64,000 nucleotides of DNA, from the NCBI RefSeq assembly GCF_003665435.1, contig NZ_CP023408.1, positions 862,729 to 926,728 of the forward strand, read 5' to 3'. A model generated the notes under the pieces. It saw only the letters and a list, made by a program, of their open reading frames with translations. It was not told the DNA's origin and did no database searches. The position numbers and the translations under genes are program-made. The stretch is from Streptomyces fungicidicus. Lineage in GTDB: Bacteria; Actinomycetota; Actinomycetes; Streptomycetales; Streptomycetaceae. This document shows positions 34,095-42,819 of this stretch, piece after piece (the first letter of the stretch is position 1; each line of letters begins with the position of its first letter).

Positions 34095-34493
34095 ATGATC
34101 CCTTGGAACCTGCTCGATCTCGACAAGGCGCTGCGCGCCAGCTGGGCCGCCGACACCTGTTCGCCCGATGACCAGGCCGACTGGCAGTCCGACAACCCGG
34201 CCTGGGGACACTGTGACATCACGGCCTTGATCGTCAACGACGTCTTCGGCGGCGATCTCAGAGTGGGCGAGGTCCACCGTGACGAGACCCAGCACGGTTT
34301 CCACTGGTGGAACCGGCTGCCCAGCGGTGTGGAACTCGACCTGACACGCGAGCAGTTCCGGCACGGACAGACCGTCACGGCGGCCCGAGTCGTCGAGCGC
34401 CCGGCCGGCCCGCTGCCCCGCCGCTGGGAGGAGTACCTCCTGCTGCGTGAGCGTGTCATCAAGCATCTCGGTCCGCTCCCGGAGCCTGTCTGA
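34095..34493 (+). CDS. YunG-like family protein
   Basis: 132 residues from ATG 34095. The family pattern is intact: LDLDKALRASWAADTCSPDD, NPAWGHCDITALIVNDVFGG, HWWNRLPSGVELDLTREQF and PRRWEEYLLLRERV. The conserved Cys (in GHCDITA), His (GFHWWNRL) and Asp (ELDLT) are arranged like a papain-type Cys-His-Asp triad, so it may be a small cysteine peptidase or transglutaminase-like enzyme. That is inference; the family has no assigned function. It stands alone. Confidence 0.7.
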   Translation: MIPWNLLDLDKALRASWAADTCSPDDQADWQSDNPAWGHCDITALIVNDVFGGDLRVGEVHRDETQHGFHWWNRLPSGVELDLTREQFRHGQTVTAARVVERPAGPLPRRWEEYLLLRERVIKHLGPLPEPV

Positions 34494-34549
34494 GGAGGCC
34501 GGGGTCAGCCGGTCTGGTTCAGGAGCCGGTCGACGGTGGCCCGGGCCGA

Positions 34550-34690
34550 GATGGGCGGTGAGTGATTCGAGGGTGAATCAGGCTTCCTTCATGCCCTGGT
34601 CGATGGCCTTGTGAGCCAGGGCTTCGGCGAGGTGGCTCTCGCCCCGTGCCGGAGGGTGAACTCCGTCGCCCTTGAGCCGACAGTCCCGCA
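34550..34690 (-). pseudogene. Possible IS21 helper ATPase (IstB) fragment
   Basis: The minus frame reads ARGESHLAEALAHKAIDQGM followed by a stop. This resembles the region after the Walker A of IstB, with G-E-S-H-L in place of G-K-T/S-H-L. The catalytic Lys is missing and only ~30 codons remain. Confidence 0.35.
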
Positions 34691-34727
34691 GGATTTTCCA
34701 GTTCACAGGAAGCGTAACAGGTAACCG

Positions 34728-34741
34728 AACGAATATTCGTT
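34728..34741. promoter_or_regulatory. 14-bp perfect palindrome, operator-like
   Basis: AACGAATATTCGTT is a perfect palindrome in an AT-richer island, about 150 bases upstream of the solute-binding-protein start. Size and symmetry suit a dimeric repressor site such as TetR or MarR type. No matching regulator gene is adjacent. Confidence 0.4.
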
Positions 34742-34892
34742 TGCCTATCGGGGATGGTGGTGGATCTAATGACCGGCGTGATCCCCCGGGCGCGCCCGAT
34801 GCGGCGAGACAGACGAATGCGAATCGCTGGCCCCGGCCAGCGCGCGGTTGGGGCGAACGACGACCGGATCATCCCAGGGGAGGCGCCACCTG

Positions 34893-36005
34893 ATGACCAC
34901 GGCACCATCGCCGTCCGGAGCGGAGCACACGGACGGGTCGTCCGTCCGCCTGGGTGCTCTCGTCCCGCTGACGCGGCCCGGCTGGGTCGAGGCGGGCCGA
35001 CACCTGCTCGCAGGACTCGACCTGGCCGTTCGCGAGGTCAACGACGCCGGCGGGATCGACGGCAGACCACTGGAGTTGGTGGTCCGGGACACCATGGCCG
35101 ATGGGGAGCGGGCCGCGGCGGCCGTGGACGAACTGGCCGACCTGGGCGTGGCCGCCGTGGCGGGCGAGTACCACAGCGTGGTCGCCCGTGCCGTCGCCTC
35201 CCGGGCCGACGCCCTCGGTGTGCCGTTCCTCTGCTCGTCGGCAGTGATCGACGCGCTCACCGAGGAGCCGACGGAGTGGGTAGCGCGCCTGGCCCCGGCC
35301 CAGTCTCACGGCTGGCGGATCTACGCTGACTTCCTTCTCGGCGCGGGCCGGCGTCGGATCGCCGTGGCGACCCAGCCGAGCGTCTATTGGGCGTCCGGCA
35401 CCCGCATTCTGCGGGACCATCTCGCTCGCGGCGGCGGCACGGTCGTCGAGCTCGACACGACCGCGCTCACCCCCGAGTCCCTGTGCGACATGCTCGTCGA
35501 CCATGGCGCGACAGCGCTTCTCCTGTTGGTCGGCCATCCGGAGCCGGCGGTGCCGATCGTCAAGGCCGTCCGGCGTGACCGGCGGCTCGCGGAGATCTTG
35601 ATCGGCGCCCCGGCCGGACAACCGGAGTTCGCCGAATGGGCCGCGATGCTGGGCGGGGAGGGCACGGGAATCCCGTTCCTGCGCTACCTGCCCGAGCGCC
35701 TCGGTCCGCTCGGCGAACGCGTCGGGAAGGAGCTGCGCGAGCGGCTGGGCGAAGCGCCCTCCTTCGTTGCTTTCGAGGGCTGGGACACCGTCGCCGTCCT
35801 CGCTGACGTGCTGCGTTCCGACGGCACGGACCGGGCGGCCATCGCCGAGGCATGGCCGCGCGTGACGGTCGAAGGCACCCGCGGGCTGATCCGGTTTTCC
35901 CGCACGCCGGGCGTTAGCGTGCGGCAATGGGCTTGGACACCAATCCAAGTCGTTGATCGGGACCCGGCGGAACTCGATCGCTTTCGTATCCTCCACGTCG
36001 GCTGA
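34893..36005 (+). CDS. Periplasmic-binding-protein-fold (branched-chain amino acid type) protein without signal peptide
   Basis: 370 residues. The Peripla_BP_6 pattern is clear: VRLGALVPLTRPGWVEAGRH, LDLAVREVNDAGGIDGRPLE, VAGEYHSVVARAVASRADAL then FLCSSAVIDAL, and a C-terminal FVAFEGWDTVAVLADVLRSD. There is no hydrophobic leader and no lipobox: the protein starts MTTAPSPSGAEHTDGSS. It would therefore stay in the cytoplasm, like the ligand-sensing subunits AmiC or ABC-orphan sensors, rather than feed an ABC importer; no permease or ATPase gene is nearby. ATG 34893 has AGGGGAGG upstream. The ligand is unknown. Confidence 0.78.
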   Translation: MTTAPSPSGAEHTDGSSVRLGALVPLTRPGWVEAGRHLLAGLDLAVREVNDAGGIDGRPLELVVRDTMADGERAAAAVDELADLGVAAVAGEYHSVVARAVASRADALGVPFLCSSAVIDALTEEPTEWVARLAPAQSHGWRIYADFLLGAGRRRIAVATQPSVYWASGTRILRDHLARGGGTVVELDTTALTPESLCDMLVDHGATALLLLVGHPEPAVPIVKAVRRDRRLAEILIGAPAGQPEFAEWAAMLGGEGTGIPFLRYLPERLGPLGERVGKELRERLGEAPSFVAFEGWDTVAVLADVLRSDGTDRAAIAEAWPRVTVEGTRGLIRFSRTPGVSVRQWAWTPIQVVDRDPAELDRFRILHVG

Positions 36006-36064
36006 GAACGCGCGGAAGACCGGTGTGCGGCAATCGGCGGTGGGGCGTGTTCTAAGCGTGCTGG

Positions 36065-36350
36065 TCACAGCCACTTGTTGATGGCCGCGATCAGCACGGT
36101 TGCCGCGGACGGCGAGTTTGCCGTGCCTCGTTGCCACCGCGCGGCGTCGCTTGAGGCGATTTATTCCGCACGCCACTGCGTGGCGCTCTCGTAGTCGGCC
36201 GCATCGAACTTCGGCGGCCGACCACCGTGGGAACCGCGTTTCTCGCGGTTGGCGATCTGATCGCGCTTCTGCGGGATCGTGCAGCGGATACCGCGCTTCG
36301 CGCGGGAACCGTGTGCCTGTCTGCTGCTCTGCCTACGGCGTAGGCCATGA
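36065..36350 (-). pseudogene. IS5-family transposase C-terminus, frameshifted
   Basis: One phase reads KRGIRCTIPQKRDQIANREK then RGSHGGRPPKFDAADYES. Another reads CGINRLKRRRAVATRHGKLA, and a last piece reads TVLIAAINKWL to a TGA at 36065. This is the end of an IS5/IS1647-like DDE transposase (C/R-G-I-N-R-L-K, R-A-V-A-T-R motifs). At least two indels break it. Confidence 0.68.
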
Positions 36351-36373
36351 CCGTATCTGCAAGGGAAGGCCCG

Positions 36374-37255
36374 TCAGCCCAGCAGCGCGAGCAGCCGGCC
36401 CAGCGCCTCCACGACGGGCCTGCCCATCTCGCCCACGGTCGCCGCGATCTGCGAGACGGATGCCAGGATCATGCCGCGCTCACGCAGGGCGGCCCGGTCG
36501 GGGGTGAGCGCGGGCAGCGCGTCCTCTACGGTCTGGGCCTGGTCCGGGGTGAGCTCCGGGCGCAGGTCGTTGAGGAGGCGGATGAGGTCCGTCACGGCGG
36601 CCTGCAGCTCGGTGTCCTGAGCGGTGCTGTCGTTGTGGACGACGGTGCCGTGGTTGATCCCTGTGTTTCCCCTGCCGCCGTTCATGTTGACGACGGAGCC
36701 GAAGTTGTTCGTGGTGTTGTACTGCTCGAGGACGGCGGAGAACTCGTATTCCGGGTGGTCGATCGCGTACACGATCTGGCCGGCGATCGCCCGCAGTTCA
36801 TCCATGGTCGGCAGGGTCAGGATTACCCTGGAACCGCTGTTCAGCTCGACGACCAGCACCGGCTTCCTCGACCAGAGCAGGACAGCGCAGACAACGACCA
36901 GGGTGAACAGGGTCAGGATGCCCGGGGCAGGACCGCTGCCCCCGTCCGTGGAGTCGAGTCGGGCGGAGACCAAGAAAGCGAAGATCACCAACAGGAGGAA
37001 GTAGACGCCGGCCTTGCCCCAGGCGGGCTTCAGCCTGAACACTTCGACCCAGCTGACATTGCGCAACGGAGCCGCCGCCGACCCCACCCACAGGATCTGC
37101 CGATGGACCTGGAGTTCCAGCGGCTTTCCCCTGCGGGGAGGCAGCGGCATCGGCGGTATCTGAGGAGGCGGCTGCGGCGGCTGAGACGGGGGCCGGGGCG
37201 GAAACTGTGGAGGAGGCCCGGGAGGCGGTACGCCGATGCCGCCTGTGTGATCCAT
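36374..37255 (-). CDS. DUF6232-like membrane protein with Pro-rich N-terminus
   Basis: 293 residues from ATG 37255. The first ~40 residues are a Pro/Gln-rich tail. A beta-rich DUF6232-like domain follows (LELQVHRQILWVGSAAAPLR then NVSWVEVFRLKP), with two adjacent transmembrane helices at ~80-98 and ~112-130 inserted, and continues KPVLVVELNSGSRVILTLPT and AIAGQIVYAIDHPEYEFSAV. The C-terminal third carries an Asn/Gly-rich stretch (NNFGSVVNMNGGRGNTGINH) and an amphipathic helix pair that may be a coiled-coil effector region. The function is unknown; the cytoplasmic domain is a likely regulatory or protein-binding module. Confidence 0.7.
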   Translation of the reverse strand: MDHTGGIGVPPPGPPPQFPPRPPSQPPQPPPQIPPMPLPPRRGKPLELQVHRQILWVGSAAAPLRNVSWVEVFRLKPAWGKAGVYFLLLVIFAFLVSARLDSTDGGSGPAPGILTLFTLVVVCAVLLWSRKPVLVVELNSGSRVILTLPTMDELRAIAGQIVYAIDHPEYEFSAVLEQYNTTNNFGSVVNMNGGRGNTGINHGTVVHNDSTAQDTELQAAVTDLIRLLNDLRPELTPDQAQTVEDALPALTPDRAALRERGMILASVSQIAATVGEMGRPVVEALGRLLALLG

Positions 37256-37852
37256 GGCCCCCCGTGCTGTTGTCACAACCAACCGCGCAATGCGTGGCGC
37301 GGGAGCATCATTAAGCCTCTGTGTGGTCGTGGGACGGCAGACGAGATACGGCCAATGTCATCATCACTCGTCGTCGGCGGCGTCCGGGTCCCGCAGCGGT
37401 CGCAGGCGTGGCAGGCCAGGAAGCCGGAAGGAGTACCGGCCCGGCATGCTGCCGTACAAACGGCGAGGCGGGTCAAGCTGCTGACGGAGCGCGGCGTCTT
37501 CGCCTCCAGCCTGTGGCGGTCTGCTGTACGGCAGATCAGCGACGCCGTCGTCTCCGGTTGCGATGTGCCGGTATCATCAGCCGCTGCGCCCTGGACGACC
37601 TGCTGCCCCGGTACATCAGCGGCGAGACCCGCGTCGACTGATACCTCATCCGAACTGGACGCGCCCCTGCTTCGCCAGCCAACGCAGCCGAACGGAGAGG
37701 CCTTACCACGCTGATGCCTGGACGCCACGGAGAGGGAGGACCTGCGAGCGCCGGGGGCGGGTGTCCGCAATGACGGGCTCCCCGTCTACAAAGCCATCGT
37801 CGCGCGCATCGGCCCGCCCACGCTGCTGGGCGGCACCGCACACGGGCCCAGC
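37256..37852. other. Stretch with decayed sequence only
   Basis: About 600 bases. A plus-strand piece near 37580-37640 reads RCALDDLLPRYISGETRVD before a stop, which looks like the end of a lost protein of unknown family. The last ~135 bases are in frame with the following gene but contain no usable start codon. Confidence 0.35.
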
Positions 37853-38518
37853 GTGCGCTGGCACGGCAGCGAGCGGATCCTGCTGCTGTCCGGCGACCAT
37901 GGCGAGGCGCTGCTCTCCGCCCACGAGGCGAAGGCCTTCGTCCAGGAGGAGTACTCCCGCTTCGACTCCGGCAGCCTGCCCTACACGTGGCAGCTGGACC
38001 GCCACGGCCCCGGCCACGACCACGGCTGGACCTTCAACGGACACGCGGCCGCCAACGGCTGGGCACAGACCGAGGAGCACCTGGCGCAGATCCTCGTTTC
38101 TTGGGCGGAACACATGCCCCTCCAGGCCCCCGGCGACTGGGTGAGCTTCAAACTCTGGGCGTCACGCGACTGGGGACGCACCATGATCGTCTCCTACCAA
38201 CCGTCGCAGACGGACCGAGAGTTCTGCGCCTTCATCGACGACCGCGGCCACGAGCAGACACCCGAACGTGCGGCACACATGCGCGCCAGGGCCTGGCAGG
38301 ACCTGGACGACACCGGGAGCTGGTACACCAGACTGCCCGAGACGGACCCGACCGCACCCGCTACGCTCGCGCGCCTGATCGTCACCGATCTGCGCGCCCG
38401 CGGCACCGTGTTTTCGCACCAAGTGACCGCCTGGGACATCAGCGCCGGCGATCACGGCAAGCTGTGGGTGCCCGGTCTCGGAGGCGACGTCCACCCGCGC
38501 CGCGGCGAGCACTTCTGA
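37853..38518 (+). CDS. Hypothetical protein, possibly truncated at its start
   Basis: 221 residues from GTG 37853. The same frame is open back to 37715 (reading NDGLPVYKAIVARIGPPTLL then GGTAHGPSVRWHG) with protein-like composition but only CTG codons as possible starts, so the true N-terminus may have been lost. Recognisable runs are HGEALLSAHEAKAFVQEEYS, DWVSFKLWASRDWGRTMIVS and the end ISAGDHGKLWVPGLGGDVHP. No family is recognised. Fifteen bases after its stop the duplicated MFS fragment begins, so both ends lie at rearrangement points. Confidence 0.5.
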   Translation: MRWHGSERILLLSGDHGEALLSAHEAKAFVQEEYSRFDSGSLPYTWQLDRHGPGHDHGWTFNGHAAANGWAQTEEHLAQILVSWAEHMPLQAPGDWVSFKLWASRDWGRTMIVSYQPSQTDREFCAFIDDRGHEQTPERAAHMRARAWQDLDDTGSWYTRLPETDPTAPATLARLIVTDLRARGTVFSHQVTAWDISAGDHGKLWVPGLGGDVHPRRGEHF

Positions 38519-38533
38519 CGCCGTCCCCCGCCC

Positions 38534-38900
38534 TACGCCCCCCGGTGCCGTCGGCGTGCTCGTCATCGTGGCCGCCGACTTCGGCCTGCTCTTCTCCGCC
38601 GGGGTCTTCAACCCGTTGTTCACCACCTATCGCATGGCAGCCACACCAGACGCCTTCATGTCCCGCGTCGGCACCTCCTGGTCGGTGGGCGCGAAGACGT
38701 GCCAGGCTGTCTTCGTAATCGCCGGTGGTCTCGTCGCCGCCGCCACAGGTGTCCGCGGCGCCCTACTTGTCGCCGGCCTGCTGTGCATGGCGAGCGCGCT
38801 GCTTCTGCCATGGCGAGGGGCGCGCTTGTCCAGCGGGCATGTTCCCTCGCCTACGACAGAAGCGGCTCCGTCCCCGGCCACGGACGGCCCGGCCGCGTAG
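38534..38900 (+). pseudogene. Duplicated 3' end of the MFS gene at 23315-24595
   Basis: From the run ACGCCCCCCGGTGCCGTCGG onward the sequence matches 24230-24595 closely, coding AADFGLLFSAGVFNPLFTTY, MSRVGTSWSVGAKTCQAVFV and the same C-terminal GHVPSPTTEAAPSPATDGPA. The match stops at the stop codon. Only the last ~120 codons were copied, with several silent and conservative changes, so the duplication is not recent. Confidence 0.85.
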
Positions 38901-39627
38901 CGGCTTCCTGGGCTGCAGGAACGAGGCTTCGTCATCCTGGTCGGGCGTCCGCGCCTTTGGTGCCGGCCTACGGGGCCACAAGCACACGGCCGAAGAATGA
39001 CCGCGCCCTTCGACACGCGTTCGGCCTTCAACCGGGTCGATGTGCCCTCGGTCAGTCGGAGTTCGCCCTCGTGGTTCAGCCATGCGGTCCGATGAGTCAG
39101 CCCTCTGGAACGTCCGGCTTGGTGGGCAAGGACCGACACATGGATCGAATAGTGCAGGGTCGGAGCACTGCCTCTTCGCCAGTAGGTCCGTACCACGGAC
39201 GCCATCGGCGCGGTTGGTCGCGCGGAGTAGTTGGTCGTACTTCTCACGGTGCCCGTTCGCGCCGGGGGAGGCCGACCGTAGCGGGGGTTCGGGGGCCGGC
39301 GGTTGCGTGGCGGCTGCGGGGTTTGGAGTCTGTGCCGGCCGTGCCTGGTTGCTTTCACTGGCCTCATGGTGTCTGGCGGTGCACGCTGGGAGGCGTGACC
39401 AGTGTGCCGATTGTCGTGCACCGGCTCTCGCTCACCGGCGGCCGGAGGGTCACTATGCCGCTCCCGTGCGCAGTTGTCGGCGTACCGAAAAGAGTGCTAA
39501 GGCGTGTACAGACCAACGTGCTCAGTCGTGGACCGGGAGGACAACCTTGCGCCTGTGGGGGTGTCCGCGAGCATTCATGACTCGCCGGCGGTCTGGCCTT
39601 GGAGCACGCGGGCGTAGGCTCTTACGG
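38901..39627. other. Long stretch without an identifiable gene
   Basis: About 730 bases between the MFS fragment and the MerR gene. Frames are open in places on both strands, but none shows a known domain, good codon bias or a ribosome-binding site. The MerR promoter presumably lies within the last ~100 bases. Confidence 0.4.
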
Positions 39628-40023
39628 ATGCGGATAGGCGAGTTGTCCAGGCGCACGGGCGTGAGTGCGCGCTCACTGCGGTATTACGAAGAGCAGGGAC
39701 TGCTGACCAGCTCACGCTCCGACGCGGGGCAGCGTCACTATTCCGATGCTGCGGTCCAGCGCGTGTCACTCATCCGACAGCTGTTCGACGCGGGGATGTC
39801 CAGCAGGGTGATCGCGTCTGTGCTGCCGTGTGTGGACGTCCCGGGTGACCTGGGCGTCGCTGAGGAGACGTTCACGTCAATGATGCGCGAGCGCGACCGG
39901 ATCGACGCCGACATTGCGCACCTGATCGAGACGCGGGATGCACTCGACGTGCTGATCAGGGCCAACAGCCGGCACCGGGCGGAACTGTCCACGGCACCGG
40001 AACCGGTGGCGAAGTCGGCCTGA
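39628..40023 (+). CDS. MerR-family regulator
   Basis: 131 residues. It opens with the winged helix RIGELSRRTGVSARSLRYYE then EQGLLTSSRSDAGQRHYSDA, and ends in the dimerising coiled coil MRERDRIDADIAHLIETRDA. There are no Cys in the effector region, so it is not a metal or redox-sensing type; it resembles the short MerR regulators paired with oxidoreductases. The only upstream motif is weak. The oxidoreductase gene starts 106 bases downstream behind a MerR-type promoter (separate entry), which suggests that this protein controls it. Confidence 0.85.
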   Translation: MRIGELSRRTGVSARSLRYYEEQGLLTSSRSDAGQRHYSDAAVQRVSLIRQLFDAGMSSRVIASVLPCVDVPGDLGVAEETFTSMMRERDRIDADIAHLIETRDALDVLIRANSRHRAELSTAPEPVAKSA

Positions 40024-40047
40024 TGCTGTGATCTACATCTCATCCGG

Positions 40048-40078
40048 TTGCCCCTCACATCAGTGTCAGAGGTGAGGA
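40048..40078 (+). promoter_or_regulatory. MerR-type promoter with 19-bp spacer and dyad
   Basis: TTGCCC (40048-40053) and TGAGGA (40073-40078) are 19 bases apart, the over-long spacing typical of MerR-controlled promoters. CCTCAC (40053-40058) and GTGAGG (40072-40077) form an inverted repeat between them. It lies 52 bases ahead of the oxidoreductase ATG. Confidence 0.5.
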
Positions 40079-40129
40079 TGGCGACAGCGCCCGGAATCAC
40101 CGGGCCGGTCGTACGAGAGGCGGCGGAAG

Positions 40130-41053
40130 ATGGGACAGGCATGGGGTTTCGGCAGGTATGGCGGACCCGAGGTACAGGAGTTCTTCGACCGTCCCGACCC
40201 TGTCCCCGGTCGCGGCGAGGTGCTGATCCAGGTTGACGTCGCCGGCGTGAATCCCCTCGACCACCTTCTGCGCTCGGGTCTGGTCGACGGGCTCGACGGC
40301 GGGCGTCCGTTTCCCCGCGTGCTGGGCATGGAGGCGGCCGGAACCGTTCTCGCCCGGGGCGAGAACGTCGAGGGGCTCGAGGTGGGTGACGCGGTCTTCG
40401 GCTTCGCACTCACCGGTGGCGGCACCTACGCCGAAACGACGGTGCTGTCCGCGCCGAACACCGCGCGCATCCCGGAGGGTCTGTCCGCGACCGTGGCGGC
40501 AACGCTGCCGGTAGCCGGGACGACCGCGGTGGACGTGCTCGACCAGCTCGGCCTCCCGGCCGGTGCCACGGTCCTGGTCAACGGAGTCGGAGGCGGGGTC
40601 GGCCTCGCCGTCGCCCGGCTGGCTGTCGGACGCGAGCTGCGTGTGATCGGCGCCGGGAGTACCGCCAAACGCGAACACGCCGAGGGTATCGGGGTGCAAT
40701 TCATCGACTACACAGCCCAGGACGTCGCCGCCGCGGCACGCGAGCTGGTTCCGGACGGCTTCGACGGGATCGTCGACCTGGCCGGAGGCACCTCGCTGCG
40801 GACGGTCGCTCCGCTGGCCCAGGATTCCCGCAACGTCATCGCTGTGGGTGATATGTCTGTGCCCGATCTCGGTGGGCGTTTCGTCGAGCGTCGCGTCGAC
40901 CGCGAGAACCTGGAGCGGTCCGCCCGGCTGGCCCTCGACGGACTCCTCGCACCCGTGATCACCGCGGTCCATCCGCTCTCCGACGCCCCGGCCGCCCTTG
41001 CCACCGTCGAGGACGGTCACACCTCGGGCAAGGTTGTCATCAAGGTGGCATGA
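40130..41053 (+). CDS. NADPH-dependent quinone oxidoreductase-type medium-chain dehydrogenase
   Basis: 307 residues. The GroES-like N-terminal domain has VLIQVDVAGVNPLDHLLRSG and VLGMEAAGTVLARGENVEGL. The Rossmann domain has LPAGATVLVNGVGGGVGLAV (the GxGxxG variant NGVGGGVG) and FIDYTAQDVAAAARELVPDG. There are no catalytic or structural zinc Cys, which places it with the zinc-free quinone reductases (QOR). It probably reduces quinones or enones with NADPH. ATG 40130 has a GAGGCGGAAG site. It is regulated, by inference, by the MerR protein encoded upstream. Confidence 0.86.
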   Translation: MGQAWGFGRYGGPEVQEFFDRPDPVPGRGEVLIQVDVAGVNPLDHLLRSGLVDGLDGGRPFPRVLGMEAAGTVLARGENVEGLEVGDAVFGFALTGGGTYAETTVLSAPNTARIPEGLSATVAATLPVAGTTAVDVLDQLGLPAGATVLVNGVGGGVGLAVARLAVGRELRVIGAGSTAKREHAEGIGVQFIDYTAQDVAAAARELVPDGFDGIVDLAGGTSLRTVAPLAQDSRNVIAVGDMSVPDLGGRFVERRVDRENLERSARLALDGLLAPVITAVHPLSDAPAALATVEDGHTSGKVVIKVA

Positions 41054-41161
41054 GAAGTGCCGGGCCGTCCGACGCTGTCGACCGTCCACTGCGGACTGAC
41101 GAGAACCCGTGTTCAGCGCATCATCAACTGAGCACGTTCACGTGTACGGGGTTGAGTACTG

Positions 41162-41374
41162 ATGCTCCGGGACGTCCTCGGCGAATCGGAGTGGGCGGAC
41201 CTTCTCACCCCCGCCGACCGGCGCGGTCTGACCCCGCTGTTCTGGTCGCACGTCCGCCCCTACGGTGAGGTGAACCTCGACAGGGACACCCGCCTCAACC
41301 TGGCCGTGGCGACCGTTCCCGGCCCTCGGACCGCAGACGGCAAGGCCGTACGTTCCACCGTGGAGAAAACATGA
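41162..41374 (+). pseudogene. C-terminal fragment of a Tn3-family transposase
   Basis: The frame reads WADLLTPADRRGLTPLFWSH then VRPYGEVNLDRDTRLNL. This is the invariant C-terminus of Tn3 transposases (D-x-R-G-L-T-P-L-F-W-x-H-x-x-P-Y-G). Everything upstream, including the DDE residues, is lost, and no terminal repeat was seen. Confidence 0.8.
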
Positions 41375-41421
41375 ACCTCCGCAGGTACAGCACGTCGATC
41401 GGGCCGCGCCAGTGGCCCCGA

Positions 41422-42249
41422 TCAAAGGCTCTTCAGTGCAGCGGCGCTGGGGCTGTCGGCTTCTGCCGTGTACATCACCAGGGAGAAACCTGAGCCGGGC
41501 AAGCTAAGGGTGTGCCGGTCGATTTCCAGCTCGCCCAGTATGGGGTGATGCAGGTTTTTTCGCACGCGGAGCACGGGGTGCACAGCGTGGTTACACCAGC
41601 TGCTCGCAAAATCTGGATCGTGGGTTGCGAACTCGTTGATTAGCTCTGCGAGCACGTTATCTGTGGGGTACCGAACGCTGGCTGCGCGCAATTGAGCGGC
41701 TGCCTGCTGAGAGAAATCGGACTCCGAACCGGGCGCGCCGGTGCAGAGGGTGTCACGGAATCTCGTCGAGATGCGCGTGACGTTGCGCTGGACAGGTGTG
41801 AGACGAGAGAAGTCTGTAATCAGGGCTGCGGCTGCTGCGTTCCAGGCGACGACGTCTTGCCGGTCGTTGACGATGTAGGCAGGGATGCCGTCAAGTCTGC
41901 CGAGTAGCTGTTGGGCATCCTCGGGTACGTGCTCTGGCGCGCCGTCGTTCTCTGTCGGCAACACTTGTCCGGCCAGGCGGGCCAGATGGTCGCGCTCTGC
42001 TTCAGTGAGCTGGAGAGCCGTCGCGAGCGCAGACAGCACCTGCGGTGAGGGCCGGGGTGCCCGTGCCTGTTCCAGCCGTTCGTAGTAGCTCACCGACACC
42101 TGTGCCAGGGCGGCTACCTCTTCGCGACGCAGCCCGGGTGTGCGACGGGCGCGCTGGCTTGGCGGACGCGTCGCTTCGGCCGGCGCATCTTCTGGTTGCA
42201 GACCCTCGCGGCGGCGGCGGAGAAAGTCTGCGAGTTCCTGACTGCTCAC
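41422..42249 (-). CDS. XRE regulator with MmyB-type sensor domain
   Basis: 275 residues from GTG 42249 (GGAAGA upstream). The helix-turn-helix is RTPGLRREEVAALAQVSVSY then YERLEQARAPRPSPQVLSAL. The C-terminal MmyB/PAS-like domain has GIPAYIVNDRQDVVAWNAAA and FASSWCNHAVHPVLRVRKNL, ending FSLVMYTAEADSP. These regulators usually control an adjacent, divergent oxidoreductase operon in response to a small hydrophobic ligand. Here the SnoaL-NmrA operon starts 126 bases away in the opposite direction, with an inverted repeat between them. Confidence 0.87.
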   Translation of the reverse strand: MSSQELADFLRRRREGLQPEDAPAEATRPPSQRARRTPGLRREEVAALAQVSVSYYERLEQARAPRPSPQVLSALATALQLTEAERDHLARLAGQVLPTENDGAPEHVPEDAQQLLGRLDGIPAYIVNDRQDVVAWNAAAAALITDFSRLTPVQRNVTRISTRFRDTLCTGAPGSESDFSQQAAAQLRAASVRYPTDNVLAELINEFATHDPDFASSWCNHAVHPVLRVRKNLHHPILGELEIDRHTLSLPGSGFSLVMYTAEADSPSAAALKSL

Positions 42250-42275
42250 TCTTCCATGCTGTCACAGGAGGGACG

Positions 42276-42308
42276 GCTAAGCCTCGCACTGTTGGTCCGG
42301 GGCTTAGC
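42276..42308. promoter_or_regulatory. Inverted repeat in the divergent promoter region
   Basis: Perfect 8-bp arms GCTAAGCC (42276-42283) and GGCTTAGC (42301-42308) are separated by 17 bases. It lies between the XRE regulator start and the SnoaL start, and is the likely operator through which the regulator controls both genes. Confidence 0.55.
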
Positions 42309-42375
42309 TGTCCGTTCCGCGCTCACAAATCTGCTGTGCATGGTGGTCTTGTCGGTTTGTTGACTACGAGGAGAA

Positions 42376-42819
42376 ATGGTGTCCAGCACGCCTGAGGAAA
42401 TTTTTCGCCGCATGATCGACCTGATGCTGGCCAAAGACATGAGTGCCGTGGCGGATCTGTGGGCGCCTGACGGAATTGCGGAATTCCCTTTCGCAGCCGG
42501 GAGCTCCCCTCGCGTTCTTCGCGGACGCGAGGAGGTACGCGCCTACCTCGCTTACTATCCGGAGCTGATGGACATGGAGGAGGTGGCCGCGCTCACCGTG
42601 CGGCCCACGGGTCAAACGGACACCGTCGTGGTGGAGTGGACGGCCACCGGCCGCACCGTCGCCACCTCCCAGCCCTACCGCCTGGACTACATCGTGGTTC
42701 TCACGGTCCGCGACGGGCTGATTGCTCTGTTTCGGGATTACTGGAGCCCGCTGTCGGTGGCCGCCGCTGCCGGGGGGCTCGCCAGGCTGATCGACTCGCT
42801 CGAAAGGAGGGACGCCTGA
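42376..42819 (+). CDS. SnoaL/NTF2-like small enzyme
   Basis: 147 residues. The NTF2-like cone is plain: EEIFRRMIDLMLAKDMSAVA then DLWAPDGIAEFPFA, REEVRAYLAYYPELM, VVVEWTATGRTVATSQPYRL and DGLIALFRDYWSPLSV. Members of this group are isomerases, cyclases or ligand-binding partners of NmrA-type reductases. ATG 42376 has GAGGAGAA upstream. The stop overlaps the next start by one base (TGATG), so the two proteins are made together. Confidence 0.85.
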   Translation: MVSSTPEEIFRRMIDLMLAKDMSAVADLWAPDGIAEFPFAAGSSPRVLRGREEVRAYLAYYPELMDMEEVAALTVRPTGQTDTVVVEWTATGRTVATSQPYRLDYIVVLTVRDGLIALFRDYWSPLSVAAAAGGLARLIDSLERRDA

